NCBI GenBank assembly: GCA_009760855.2
Contig: WPIO01000004.1
Location: forward strand, 4,766,001 to 4,830,000
DNA from: Cristatella mucedo
Lineage: Eukaryota; Bryozoa; Phylactolaemata; Cristatellidae
DNA length: 64,000 nt
Direction: 5' to 3'
Under the pieces are notes generated by a model. It saw only the letters and a list, made by a program, of their open reading frames with translations, was not told the DNA's origin and did no database searches. A program made the translations under genes and the position numbers. The stretch's first letter is position 1; the number at the start of each line of letters is the position of its first letter. This document shows, piece after piece, positions 32,400 to 43,800 of this stretch.

Positions 32400-32470
32400 G
32401 CTGTAGTATTTAGTATTGTAATGTATCTTCCTCTGTAACTCCACAAAGCCGCAAAGACCATTTGGGCGTT
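32400..32470 (-). mobile_element. LINE-B 3' end fragment, minus orientation
   Basis: The reverse complement reads CGTAACGCCCAAATGGTCTT, then TTTGTGGAGTTACAGAGGAA and a GATACATTACAATAC tail. It is the LINE-B terminus in opposite orientation to the other intronic copies. The region to its right (32480-32640) is not clearly LINE-derived. Confidence 0.65.
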
Positions 32471-32652
32471 ACGAAGGTAGTAGTCACGGTGGCTACACGA
32501 CCGTCACATCCGAAGCTGCGCAGTCCTATCGAGCCGACTAGTGGCACAAGCTGGGCAGTTTATTTAAGCGTCGGCACGTCGGACCCGAGATAAAGTTGCC
32601 TTTTCGGCTAGCTGCGACGTCGTGTGCACTGCGAAAGTGCAATCGCGGTCGC

Positions 32653-32948
32653 CCGCTCTCCTCTCTATCACTCTTCTCTCTCTCCCCCACTCTTCTCTAC
32701 ATCCGTCTCTCTCCTCTCTCTCTCTCTCTCTCTTCACTCTCTCTCTTATTTCTTACTCTCTCCCCTCTCTCTCTCTCTTCTTACTCTCTTCTCTCTCTCT
32801 CTCCTCTCTCTCCCATTCTTATTCTTCTCTCTCCTTCTCTCTCCTTCTCTCTCCTCTCCTCTCTCTCCTCTTTCTCTCTCCTCTCCTCTCTCTCCTCTTT
32901 CTCTCTCTGTTTCTCTCTTTCCTTCTCTCTCTCTCTCTCCTCTCTGTC

Positions 32949-32991
<43 letters not shown>

Positions 32992-32993
32992 TT
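32653..32993 (+). repeat. Long CT-rich tract with CTGT part
   Basis: About 340 bp of CT repeats with TTC, TCC and ACT interruptions, ending in a CTGTCTGT run (32947-32975). It explains the serine/leucine-rich long frames here. Confidence 0.95.
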
Positions 32994-33105
32994 GCATGCA
33001 TAGCTACGATGTAAGGGTCCGAAGGCCGGATGAGCAGATTAAAATAACTGTGCCTGCAGCCCCGATTGGTTTCTGATGATACAGGCTGGACATGGAAGGC
33101 TTAAA

Positions 33106-33162
33106 GTACTAGCCTCTAGCCTAGCCGCAGGACTTAGCTAGAGGCTAGAGCCAGGCTAGCAA
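33106..33162. repeat. Inverted repeat of TAGCCTCTAGC
   Basis: TAGCCTCTAGC and its reverse complement GCTAGAGGCTA lie about 20 bp apart, with further CTAG-rich half-matches on both sides. A small hairpin with no known role. Confidence 0.7.
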
Positions 33163-33456
33163 CCGACGATCACTGACAGGTCTCGACAGCCCATGGTTTG
33201 GCAGAGCACACCATTTGTAAACACTGGAGCACTCGGCGAATTTCGGCCTTGCGTTTGTTTGACCTGCTTGTTCGTGCAACGTCAGCTACCTCTGCAGTCG
33301 ATCAAGGTGTAGTACATGGCTTGATACCGATTCCAGGTCACGTGCTTACTAGCTTGGTCGGTGCAGGCTGGCGCCTGGCCTGACGTATGGGGGCTCAGTT
33401 GTTCTCAGCTCCACCGGCTGCCAGTGTTGGCCCAAGGCTGGGTAGGGGTTACACGG

Positions 33457-33579
<123 letters not shown>

Positions 33580-34493
33580 CCGAGGCGATAGTGTGCTTTC
33601 GGTTCTCCTGACCCAAGCGTGTTACAATTTTGCCTTTGTAACTAGGCGACGAGGTTGACATTCGACGTGATGCTTCCACTTATCCTTGCTTGCCCTGTGC
33701 AGCCCGGAATATATCGAGTGCCTGTAAAGGTCTATGCAAATGCTTTCTTCTTATTATTGTTATGATTTATCAACTCCAGCAGGCAGGTGTATCGCTAAGC
33801 CATCCGCGTGACCAGAGGTGGTTGACTTCCTGTCCCTGCCGTGCCTAACGGTCGTGCCGTCATTGATTCGTTGTTGATAGATTGCAAAGAAAAAAATTAT
33901 TTAAACTGCCTCGTGTCAAGCTGCTCAGTGGAAGCTGCCACAAGCTGGGCCAGGGCTGCAGCCCGGCTTCGTGGTTTGATGAGCAAGCAGTACGGTCAAA
34001 GTGTGAAGGAAGTCCGCAAGCCCGCCTGACTCGTGGGAAGCCTGTGGCGTTGGTCCTGGCCCATCGCACCTTGGTCGGAGAAAGCTAACGACTGGAAGCT
34101 CTTGACCTTGACCCTTGATGTGGTGTCGTGGCACTTAACTGCTGTCGAGAATCTCTCTCTACTTAGCATGCTGCGGCTAAATTCGGCTGCTGTCAGAGCC
34201 GTAAAATGACACGCTACCACCAGTTCTGCCAGCGCTGGCTGAGGAGGCTGGCCTGAGGCCGAGCTCCGTGTGCCGGACTTGCACTCCTCGAGTCCTGCAG
34301 AGCCTTGGCTACACGCTAAGAAGCTAACTGTCCCCATGGAATTATGCCTTCCTTGATTAGCAGCTGGCAGCTCTTGGAGTCCTTGCCGATTGACAGGCCA
34401 ATCATATCTGCCTATTGTTGCTACTGCCTCGGGGACTGATGGCCTACAGCTGCAGCTTGTTTTGCTCGGTCGTGCTTGGCTCCCTCCCTCCCC

Positions 34494-34494
<1 letters not shown>

Positions 34495-34527
<33 letters not shown>

Positions 34528-34586
34528 CTATATATATAAGCTATATATATATAAGCTATATATATATAAGCTATATATATATATTC
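34495..34586. repeat. AT array with TATAAGCTATA minisatellite
   Basis: A TATATA run followed by four units of about 17 bp containing ATAAGCTATA. It immediately precedes the truncated 5' end of the LINE-A copy at 34590. Confidence 0.9.
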
Positions 34587-34589
34587 AAG

Positions 34590-35590
34590 GTTTTGTCGCT
34601 CACTTTTAGGTCCCTTCATTCTATGGCTCCAGCCTATCTCTCAGATATACTACCCCATCGGGCCAAGCATCGTACCACCCGCTTTTCGAAATCCAACAGT
34701 CTAGAAATACCTCGTACAAACCTTAAATCCCTTCGAGACCGTGCATTTAGTTCGTATGCTCCCAAAGCCTGGAACTCCCTCCCGACCTGCGTCAGAACAT
34801 CCCCTGACCTGACCACATTTAAAAGGAACCTAAAAACACACCTATTTAGGACAGCATTTAATGGGTCCCTGTGATTCGTCCTTGATGTTCTTATGCATGC
34901 TGACACTGTATGCCCGCCACGGCTTAGCTCCTTCGTACCTAGCTGAACTGCTGCATCAGTTTCAGCCTGTTCACGCCCTCAGGTCCTGTGTGGACAATGA
35001 ATAAGCTGTCCCATTCCTCTGCTTAAAGACAGTTGGCGACAGAAGCTTTAGCTCTGCAGGTCCTAGACTGTGGAACTCGCTTCCACAATTCTTACGCAAC
35101 GACAACTACTCTCCTACTGCCGACTATGGCACATCTTTTTCAGCGGTCCTGAACTGCTACTTATATGCTACTCACTACCTCAACTGCTCTCCTGACTCTG
35201 ATATGCTTCCTACTTTCTCTTTGTTGAATGAGACGAAGTCTGTTGGCTACCGAACGCGTACCGAAAGCCGCTTAGGCTGTGAGTGCGCTATACAAAACTC
35301 TCCTGCGTAACACCCACATGGTCTTTATGACTTTGTGGAGTTACTGACGGAGATACATATATACATACATATACATATATATACATGCTGCCACTAACCA
35401 CATTTGCATGCTGACCCTGTGCATGTCACCCCTAACCATGTTATTCATTTTGTTTGTTTTTCAAGCATGATTTTACTTACCATTCAGTTGCATTTCCCTT
35501 TGCAGCAAATGTAAAGCACTTAGAAAGAGATTGAGTTCTCTGAGGACACTTTATTAAGTGTATTATTATTATTATTATTATTATTAGTTG
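34590..35590 (+). mobile_element. LINE-A 3' end split by a nested LINE-B insertion
   Basis: The open frame to 34874 reads LTFRSLHSMAPAYLSDILPH, then FSSYAPKAWNSLPTCVRTS, and ends with FRTAFNGSL and a stop: the RT C-terminus of LINE-A. The 3' UTR begins after it and breaks at about 34910. It resumes at about 35388 with the same order of motifs as in uninterrupted copies and finishes in an ATT tail at 35590. The intervening 480 bp is LINE-B. LINE-A is thus older than that LINE-B insertion. Confidence 0.85.
34910..35388 (+). mobile_element. LINE-B 3' end nested in LINE-A
   Basis: It starts abruptly at GCCCGCCACGGCTTAGCTCC, corresponding to 23909 of the larger copy, and ends GTGGAGTTACTGACGGAGAT plus an ACATATATACATAC tail. 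The reading is decayed (stop codons in the C-terminal frame). The flanking LINE-A sequence gives the insertion boundaries to within a few bases. Confidence 0.85.
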
Positions 35591-36877
35591 GTCAGTCGGC
35601 TTCCGAAGTCCTACCGTTGTACCAACTCCGAATCCAACAGTAGGAGCGTATGCCGTAAAAGATCCGGCTGGCTGAGTAACTGCTTGGCAAGTCGGAGTCG
35701 GCATCCACCACAGTCGAGAGCTTCCTCCGAAAGATGCCAACTCACGAGCTGGGAGGGGTCACGAACAAGATACATGGGAAACGCGGAATATACAAATCAC
35801 AATAACTAGCGTGCTACCCAGCTCCGCTCGGGCCTTGGGCAGTCGTTGCCTTGCATGCGTGGCCACATCGCCCGAGCATGCCTGCAACAATCCAGGTGCA
35901 TAACTCGGCGAGACCGGGAGCCTCCAACACCACGACTTACTCGGCCAATTTCTGCTACCCAAGAGCCCCGGTAACCCCTAGTCACTACACATGCCATAGG
36001 TCAGACCGGCCTAGCCGATGACCCTTACCACATTACAGCTGTCCTGTCCTAGCCAACCGAACCTAGCCTGGGTACATTATCATCACACGTGCACACTTCG
36101 TTATTCGCGTGCACCAACGCTTTTCTTTTGCTGCCGAAGTGGCCAGATGATGCCATTCGTGGAGCACTGTCTCGCACTGCACTGCTCGTGTGGCAGCAGT
36201 GTGCCATGCCGATTCGAACGAGGCTGCTGCTAGGCAAGGAGGGCTAGGAGGAGGAGGAGAAAGGAGACAGGCGCCCCACCTGCGCTGGCAAGCTCCTCGA
36301 ATAGACCGGATTGTGCTTGCAGGCTGTTGCTAATGCAACAGAGCACGACAGTGATGCGGGTTGGGGGAGGTATGGTTGGAGGATTGTACATTCGTGTCAC
36401 CTGCCCTGTGAAACGACGCCGGGTTAGGGCGAACAGATCACTTCCGGCCTGTACTACGATCGCCTCGGAATGCAAGTGGTTGGTCCGGCCTGTCCTGTTG
36501 CAGTTAGCACCGGCCTTAACAATCGATTGCTTATAGCAATGTCTTGCATGCATGCATGCAAGCCGAGCTGTTTGGATATCAATGCCTGCATACGCCGACT
36601 GGACAGCTGCTGTAGACTGGCTGCTACTATTGCCTCAGCAAGTGCCACCGGGCTGTTGCCTACTGCAACACCTGGATGCCGTGTGTGAATACTCTCGTGT
36701 GTAGGCATCTCGTCCGGTGTTGGGCTCCACCGAATCCTTCGGCTTACCGGATGCTGGGGCCCTATCGGTACCCCGTGGGCAGTGGCGGTTGGGAGACTTT
36801 GATACTTTTGCTTCCCTTCTTTGCTTATACTTCTCACCACCCCCGAATTTGTTATAGTGTCTTCGACGTTAGAGCAG

Positions 36878-37081
<204 letters not shown>

Positions 37082-37687
37082 TCCAAGAATAGCTCAGCAT
37101 ACTTTGAGCACAGTGAGGGGCCGATTCTCACTTGCTAGTGTTGTCAAGCCCGCCGGGCTAAACAAAAAAGAGCTGCTCTCTAACAGACTAAGAAGGTTAA
37201 GAGGCAGATGGTTGCCGAGGCATCTCGATGGATATACTTGGGACTCAGCATGCCAGCAAGAACGATCTGTCGGTGAGTGACTCGGTCAGCCCGGGTCAGA
37301 GCTGCTAGTCAAAGATCAGCAGTTGTGCCAAGAGGCTCAGTGCACGAGCGGTGGCTCGAAAGAGTTGCTCGAGGTTGCTCGAAAGAGTGTAGACAAGCTG
37401 TACAACAGGAGCAGCAGCAGCTCAGCACCATAAATAGCTTGCAGCTGGGTATGCAAGTATATTGGTCATCATCCGGAGCGTGTGACATCCTCTTCGTTCA
37501 CTGTACAATGAGTAGTCACTCGAACTCGACGTTCTTTGCATTCCGTCTTGGCTGTGGAAAGAAGCAGTGGTGGAGGAGTAAGGTTGAGAGCAATGAAGAT
37601 CTATCCGGAGGAACAAAGTATTGTGAGAGAAGCCTCGTGCGACCTCAGTGTTAAAGATCTGGCAGGGAGTTCCACTCTCCAGCCGTG

Positions 37688-37833
37688 ATGGCACACTAGG
37701 TAAGGCGGTTGCTTTCACGACCTCGGACCCGAGGTCGTGGGTTCAATTCCTGCAGTGGGCGATTTTTTATTGCCACTGCAAGCGGTGGTGATAGCCGTAA
37801 AGGCTGTTTAATCAGCTAGGATTTATTTATCCC
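37688..37833 (+). repeat. SINE-1, tRNA-derived copy
   Basis: Reads GATGGCACACTAGGTAAGGC (box A region), CTCGGACCCGAGG (arm-like hairpin), GTGGGTTCAATTCCTGC (box B), then GCAAGCGGTGGTGATAGCCG and an ATTTATTTA tail. Box B has one change from the consensus. It is a repeat copy, not a tRNA gene. Confidence 0.8.
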
Positions 37834-38489
37834 TGGGACTTGCAAAGCCAAACTATTTGTCATCTACAACAGTCCTTTAGATGCACTGATCTGATGTCCC
37901 ACGCCAGATTTTAGAGCACATGGGACTCGGTTTAATAGTTCGTGGGGGAGGGGAAGTTCTAGTGTTGTCTGCGTTTTTAGAGCTCGATCGGCAGGGCGCC
38001 GGACTGCAGTATCTACCCCAGAGGTTGCAAAATCACGCCCCGGCTCGAGGCGAAATCGTTGGCACTCTGTTCCATGACCGACGGCCTTCGGTCGTTGGGT
38101 ATGTCGAAAGTAGTGGGCATTCTCCTGTTGCTCACCATCACAGTGCCCCCCCCCCCAGTGGCTTACCGGTCTGCAACCCATGGCTGCCAGGAAGCTTGGG
38201 CAAATGAAATTCGAGAATCGAAGCTAGCGAAACATGGACGACTCTTTTTGGGATCGTCAAGTTAGCCGACTGCCGAAGACAGAGCTAACTGCAATGACTT
38301 TTAAGGCTTTTTTAAGGGATATCCTAGGGTAAAGAGTGGTAGTAATGGATTCTTCAAAAACCATCAAATGGCCTAACTCAGCTTGATGTTGTTAAAGATT
38401 ACCCTCAAAATTTGAGCATTCTTCATTGGTCTGGCCAGGGAGCCCCAATTACTATTTTGTATAAAGCATCAGGGTAGCCGGGTGTTAAC

Positions 38490-38677
38490 TGTTATATTTG
38501 TGCGGGCAGTCGCACACAGATCAAGACGGCTCAAGCAGATGCTGTTTATTGTGGAGACGCGGAACCGGGCCGCACGACCGCGGGCCTGCAAGGAACTGCT
38601 GCAAGTGGGTCCGCTGTCTTGACCGGAAGAGCGGTGGTGGATAAGCCAGGCGGACCCAACATCCTTTCTTCCTAACA
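38490..38677 (-). repeat. 3' LTR of the gag-only element
   Basis: 188 bp that on the minus strand begins TGTTAGGAAG and ends ATATAACA. It matches 39754-39933 closely by eye, with small indels. TG...CA ends are present. Confidence 0.8.
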
Positions 38678-39728
38678 GTGGCCGATTGAGCATCGGTCGG
38701 TGTCTAGAGGCTACGTGACACCTGCTCGTAGGAAGCACACCAAACCACGGCCTTTGGTGACTAGCTGGATGACTAGGCCAGCAGCTTTAAGCCACCGCTG
38801 TGGCACAGACAGCGCCCTTCTCCCACAACCAGGGATTGGGTGCGTGCCTCCCACCTTTTCCGCACGGGTTTCGGCAGCCTCCATCGCCTTGGCAGCTGCT
38901 TCTACATCGCCGGCCCTTCTTGCCAACATAGCAGCTCTGGCAGCGCTAACCTGCTTCGTAGCAGGGCCGACCGTCGTCGTAGACGCAGAACCGACCGGCG
39001 CCTTAGACGCCGTAGACGAAGCGCCGACCGGCGTAGCAGCGCTTGCTGCGCAGCAGCACTTGCTGAACTCGACCACTGCTTCCTTCACGAGGACGTCCAT
39101 CGTCGGCAGTCAGGCCGTTTTGTGGGCCGCCGCCATTGCGGATACCGTCCCGTGTACTGGCACCTTTTTGTGCGCTACCTCGAGTCAAGGATTGCCATAT
39201 CGCGGACCAGTGCCTTCTCTTCCGAAGCCTTGCAAACCGCCACCTGGCAGGCCACTATGGTGCAGGTCGCCGAAGGTGGCTCATCGCCCGTCGCCGCCAC
39301 TTGCTGCTGCTCCGGCACCGTCCTGACAGGCACTTGTGGCACAGACACGTTAGACGGTGGAAAATGTGTCCCGTTATTAGAGCTTATATAAAAGCTCTTA
39401 CAAATGCGACCTGAACAAGAACATCCACCGCATATGTAGCACACATCAGACACAGAGGCAGAGGAAGGAGGAGGAATCCTCCTGACAAGTGCCACAAGGT
39501 CCTGTAGCTGGAGTTCCGCCGGTTTACGCGGAGCTACCTCCAGCTTTAGCATGGAATACCCCTTAATCGGAAAGATACTTATCAGCATTGCCTTTCGTCG
39601 GGACTCATCGGAAATATGTTTCTCGAGGTACATCCTCGCAGCAATTGAAGCGTAGTCTGCGCAAGTCAGCTCCTCAGATGCTGGTGGAGCTCTCGTATCA
39701 GATCCTGCCATGTTACACGCAGCATGTC

Positions 39729-39752
39729 GTTCAAATCCCTTTCTTGTCGCCA
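39729..39752 (-). promoter_or_regulatory. tRNA primer-binding site
   Basis: The plus strand here reads like the end of a tRNA: T-loop GTTCAAATCCC, a seven-base acceptor strand, and CCA. On the minus strand this is a 24-base complement to a tRNA 3' end, one base after the LTR. It is longer than the usual 12-18 bases. The tRNA species is not assigned. Confidence 0.7.
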
Positions 39753-39753
39753 C

Positions 39754-39933
39754 TGTTATATTTGTGTGGGCAGTCGCGCACAGATCAAGACGGCTCAAGC
39801 AGATGCCGTTTATTTCGAAGACGTGTAACCGGGCCGCACGGCCAGCACGCGGGCCTGCAAGGAACTGGTGCAAGTGGGTCCGCTGTCTCGACCGGAAGAG
39901 CTCGGTGGGTGGATAAGCCAGGCGAACCCAACA
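39754..39933 (-). repeat. 5' LTR of the gag-only element
   Basis: 180 bp matching 38490-38677. The outer end departs from the 3' LTR after GGGTT(C), so about 17 bp of terminus differ or are lost. Confidence 0.75.
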
Positions 39934-40682
39934 CCGGGTTTTGTTGATGGCTACGTTTGGAGACGTGTCTCAATTTTTCTATTTCAGATCGGAGTTGCAT
40001 GGTGTGTGTTCTTTACAATTCCTTTGGGGAAGGGGACAGAGGGTCGTATAAGTCTGTGGTCTGTAACTGTAGCTCTAGTTACATATCTGCAAGCAGTGGT
40101 AAAAGCTATTATAAGCAGTGGTAAAAGCTAGTTATAGCTTTACTGCTGATAAAGCTTTACAGATGAGGCTGCTAAATTAGCAAGTACTTTTTCTGTCTGC
40201 TCTATAACTGAAGTCTGTAGGAGCTCTCGCCGCTCCAGGCGCTCATTCTGCTCTCTGATTCGTCCCCCTTTTTTGGCCGATCGCGCTTGGGGCAATCGCA
40301 CCCTAGCCCACCCCATTGTATCTGGCTCGTGTGGGTAAGTGGCACATGCAGCAGCCATGCCGTGCACGCCCGGACTTCGGCTTGGTGGGCTTGGTCCAAA
40401 GAAGCAGGAAATGGCTCCACATTCGTGCTTCGCGAGATCGGTCTTTGATCACAGTGCTCGGCGGTGCGCACTTGATCGAACGAAGGAGAGAGCTCGCTCT
40501 GTGTGCACGAACCGACATCCGGGGCCTTTGTGTGTTCCATAGCCAGGCTGCTCGCTCGCTTGCTGCTGCTTCTGAGCGCATGCGCCGCGCTGGCTCCTGC
40601 TGCGGGGGGGGGGGGGCTGTACTGATTCACTTCTGTAAGCTCGTGCCAGCTGCAATCCCGTCAGTGCTTGCTCCACTTGCAG

Positions 40683-40810
40683 GACCTTCTCACCATCTAC
40701 GCTTATCTGCGCGGAGTCGAGGAGCTGAGCCATGAGGGCGAGGTGTCGCTCAGGGGCCTGTGTCAGGCGTCACGCTACAGCTGGTACAACGGCAACACTG
40801 TGCTCTACAG
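40683..40810 (+). CDS. PDZ-GEF (RAPGEF2/6-like) coding exon 2
   Basis: 128 bp, entered in phase 0 from CTCCACTTGCAG|GAC and left in phase 2 at CTCTACAG|GTCGGT. The protein reads DLLTIYAYLRGVEELSHEGE, then VSLRGLCQASRYSWYNGNTV and LY. This is the front of the N-terminal cyclic-nucleotide-binding-like domain: helix, then the strand leading to the V-L-(Y/F)-R turn. The same order, with an IYSYL start, occurs in vertebrate RAPGEF6. In PDZ-GEFs this domain is thought not to bind cAMP in a classical way. The rest of the domain follows in exon 3 at 51166. Confidence 0.85.
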
Positions 40811-43800
40811 GTCGGTGACGTCGGAAGCAAGTTTGCTCCGTACTGCTCACGGCTCGGCCGCGCGCATTCGTGGAGCACTCTCGTGTGCCTGCCTCTGTGT
40901 GCTCGAGCGCTGGCACGTGTATGGATGCGCGTGCTCGTCTGCATGCTTGTGTATGTGTTTGTGTGTTTTGTGCACACGTGAGTGAAGGTGCATTTCCCAG
41001 ATTGAAGCACCAAAGGTTGCTGCTTTGATAGCAGTTCAAATGTGAAACCATTGGTTGGCACCTACAATTTACTGCTACACGATGTGCCGCTTCTCACTGA
41101 CCCTGTTTGGTATTGCTGAGCCAGAATGTGATTGACATAGTCTGTCAAAGTGAGTGAGTGAGTTGGTATGACTCTCGTCCGAGCTTTTGAAGGACGTGAG
41201 TTAAGCTTTCATGGGCATGAGATCGCATTTTCCTTCTAGCCCTTAAACGCCTGTTTAGGTGTTTAGGCTATAGGTTTAGGAAAGTGCAGAGCCCTATGAT
41301 CGACTCCTGGAGAGATTGAGTCGCAAACACGGCGAGCCCGACTAAAGACCGAAGCTGGCTATCTCTCGATTACTGGTCGAGTGACGTGCACTATTACATT
41401 TGGGTGTTGAGAGGTTTAGGTTGCTGTAAACATGTCTTATTAATATGATTATTATTATGTAAATCCAGCTGACGATTCAGCCAATGGCTATGTACACCTA
41501 CCTCAGGAGCAGACTGCTCGATGTGCACGTGTACCTGCTACTAGGACTTATATGCAGCAGGCAGCATCAACACCGTCCATTGCTCTATCCGGTTGCCGCC
41601 TTAGCAGTCTTAATACCTCTAGCTACTGTACTCAAACTCCGTGCTATCTCACACAGTCCGGTATTTTCCGACGATGAGGTTTTACTCTTTTCCGAATGCC
41701 TGTATGATGAACCAAGAAAATGAAACCATTAATATAGCAAAGGAAGCTCCCATTAGGCTGAGTATGTTTCTTATTGTAATTGAAGCGCTCTTGTCATAAC
41801 TCTTGGTAAACCTATAATCATGGTCATCCTATTAGATTGCACTAGCATTTGCATCTGTCTTGCCACTCTGAGCAGGCATCAACAGAGGTAGCTTCACACG
41901 TGATCGTTGTAATGATAAGAGCAGTAATCACATGAGCAAAGATGGACAATTTACACGTACGGGGCAAAGACTGTGAGGAACCGGCAGGTGGCATCTGCCA
42001 ATAGTTACTTGCCTAGTTCCAACCGAGGTCGTCAAAGGCCATATGTATGATCCGAGAGCCTGATCTGTGACAATCGCGAGAGAGAAGTAAATCCTAACGC
42101 ATGCTGGGAGGCTTGGTATAATATCCTGGTGCTTCACCAAGTGACGACAGCCCAAGGTTCCTTTCGCTTGAAATGAGGCCGTTTGTCGATATGGTTACAT
42201 TTGATGTCGGATGATTAGGTTCAGCTCCCCCCCCCCCGAGACCAAGGCAACATATCCCTTCCTTATCGAAGGAATGTGCAGTAAAATCTGCGATGGCTTT
42301 ATTTGTACTATTCCAGCCGAGTTCACCCTGAGTTATCATTTGCTGTGATAGAGGTTTCGCACGACTGCACGGATTAGAGATTAGAGATTCTGCTGGTAGC
42401 CAGATTGACCGAGCTTATATTGTCACTGTTTAATTATTGCCCACGGATAGCAATGATGTGGGCTGGCTGACTTGAGCCCTGCCTCTGTTGGCCTAACTAC
42501 GGCTTTTGCTGGCCTAGGGACCCATGGCACACGGCACTGTTTACTATTGCAAAGGAAGCAGATGCCCCGTCTTCCGACTTGAACTATTTTCTGCCAGTCA
42601 GTTAATTCTCTGTGTTTATGCACAAGATCAGATGAAGCATTGATGGGCTGTCGGCGTTTGCATAAGCTCATTTGTTTCTAATAATACCAACTGGTCTCGA
42701 CTGGTCGATTGGATCCTGAGAACTATGACATGTGCCTGCCAGCTGCCCGGAAACGGAAGCCGTGTGGCCGAGCCTAGAATGCCGTTTTTCTCATCTGTTC
42801 GGAGGCAGTAGAAAGCAAGCACCCAAAGTCAGCACAAAGGGGATGTCGGCATTTGTTTACTCGATATAATGCTGGTCACTTTAGCAGCAGGGCAAGTAGT
42901 TGGCTGCTCCAATGGTGATCTATTGAATCAAACTTGGGGTAGTGACGGTCGCGATCGGCAGCGGAGCCTAGCACAGCCCTGTTTAGTAGCGCCGGCTTTC
43001 TGGGATTTAAGTGTTTGTCGTTTCTGGGTCTAGTGACTCTTGATCGGCACTGTGTACACACTTCAGAGCCATGTAGACTAACAGAATGGCAAGTGCACTT
43101 CAGTGTCGGAATTCGGGCAGTGAGTGAGCTATGCCGACATGCTCAATCCTCCTTGGTGCCTTTGGTCCTCGGTGCTGCACAAGTATGGGAGCATTGGCAG
43201 CGCGGTGGTCTGAGTGTGGTAGTCATGACTCGTCAGGTAAAGCCACACCTGGGGCCGTTAATCGTTTGATAGTTGATTTTGTGAGATAGGATCACTCCAT
43301 TATCTTCTAGGGGCGTCAGTGCCCATACACCATCCAAGCCTGGCACGAGCCCGAATATGATCTGTGGGGCAAAAGGTATTCTGGTGATAATGCGAATGCC
43401 GCACATCAGATTGGATTCTGGCTAGCAAGGGGGGAGGGGGTGGTGGGCCTCGAATCCGATAGAAAATTGCCTGCTGCCATTGAGGCAGCTGATCATGTCA
43501 AAGGGTTGCTGCAGCTGTTGGGCCCTCGGCGAGAAGATTGCTTAACTGTCTTTCCATATTGTAACAGAGTGCATTGGCATTGTTTTGCAGTGCTGATGCT
43601 TAAACGTTACGTTTTGTGACTCATCTGACGCATTGCATCTAGCATGGGTTGCAAAAATGCACTGAAAGGCGGAGTTTGTGCTCACAGCACAGACTGCCTT
43701 TAGTGGCTGGATTGGTCAGCTGCTAATCATCGTGCACCACCTTAGCTAATTCCACCGGGTACTCTCTCTCCTGAGCATCGCCCTGTTCACAGCATCTGGC

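Larger units (their letters stand above)
38490..39933 (-). mobile_element. Gag-only LTR retrotransposon (TRIM/LARD-like)
   Basis: Direct repeats of about 180-188 bp flank 1.08 kb. On the minus strand the 5' LTR (39933-39754) runs TGTTGGG to TATAACA. One base later comes a primer-binding site complementary to a tRNA 3' end (39752-39729), followed by a Met at 39718. The frame reads MAGSDTRAPPASEELTCADY, EKHISDESRRKAMLISIFPI and LEVAPRKPAELQLQDL, the layout of a Gypsy-type gag capsid region. No protease, RT or integrase is present, so it needs another element's machinery. The 3' LTR is 38677-38490. The outer end of the 5' LTR differs from the 3' LTR, and no target duplication was found. Confidence 0.8.

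Noticed and set aside
37688-37765. A possible functional tRNA gene
   Set aside because: Boxes A and B are present, but the acceptor ends do not pair, the sequence continues into a shared SINE body and tail, and it has dispersed copies.
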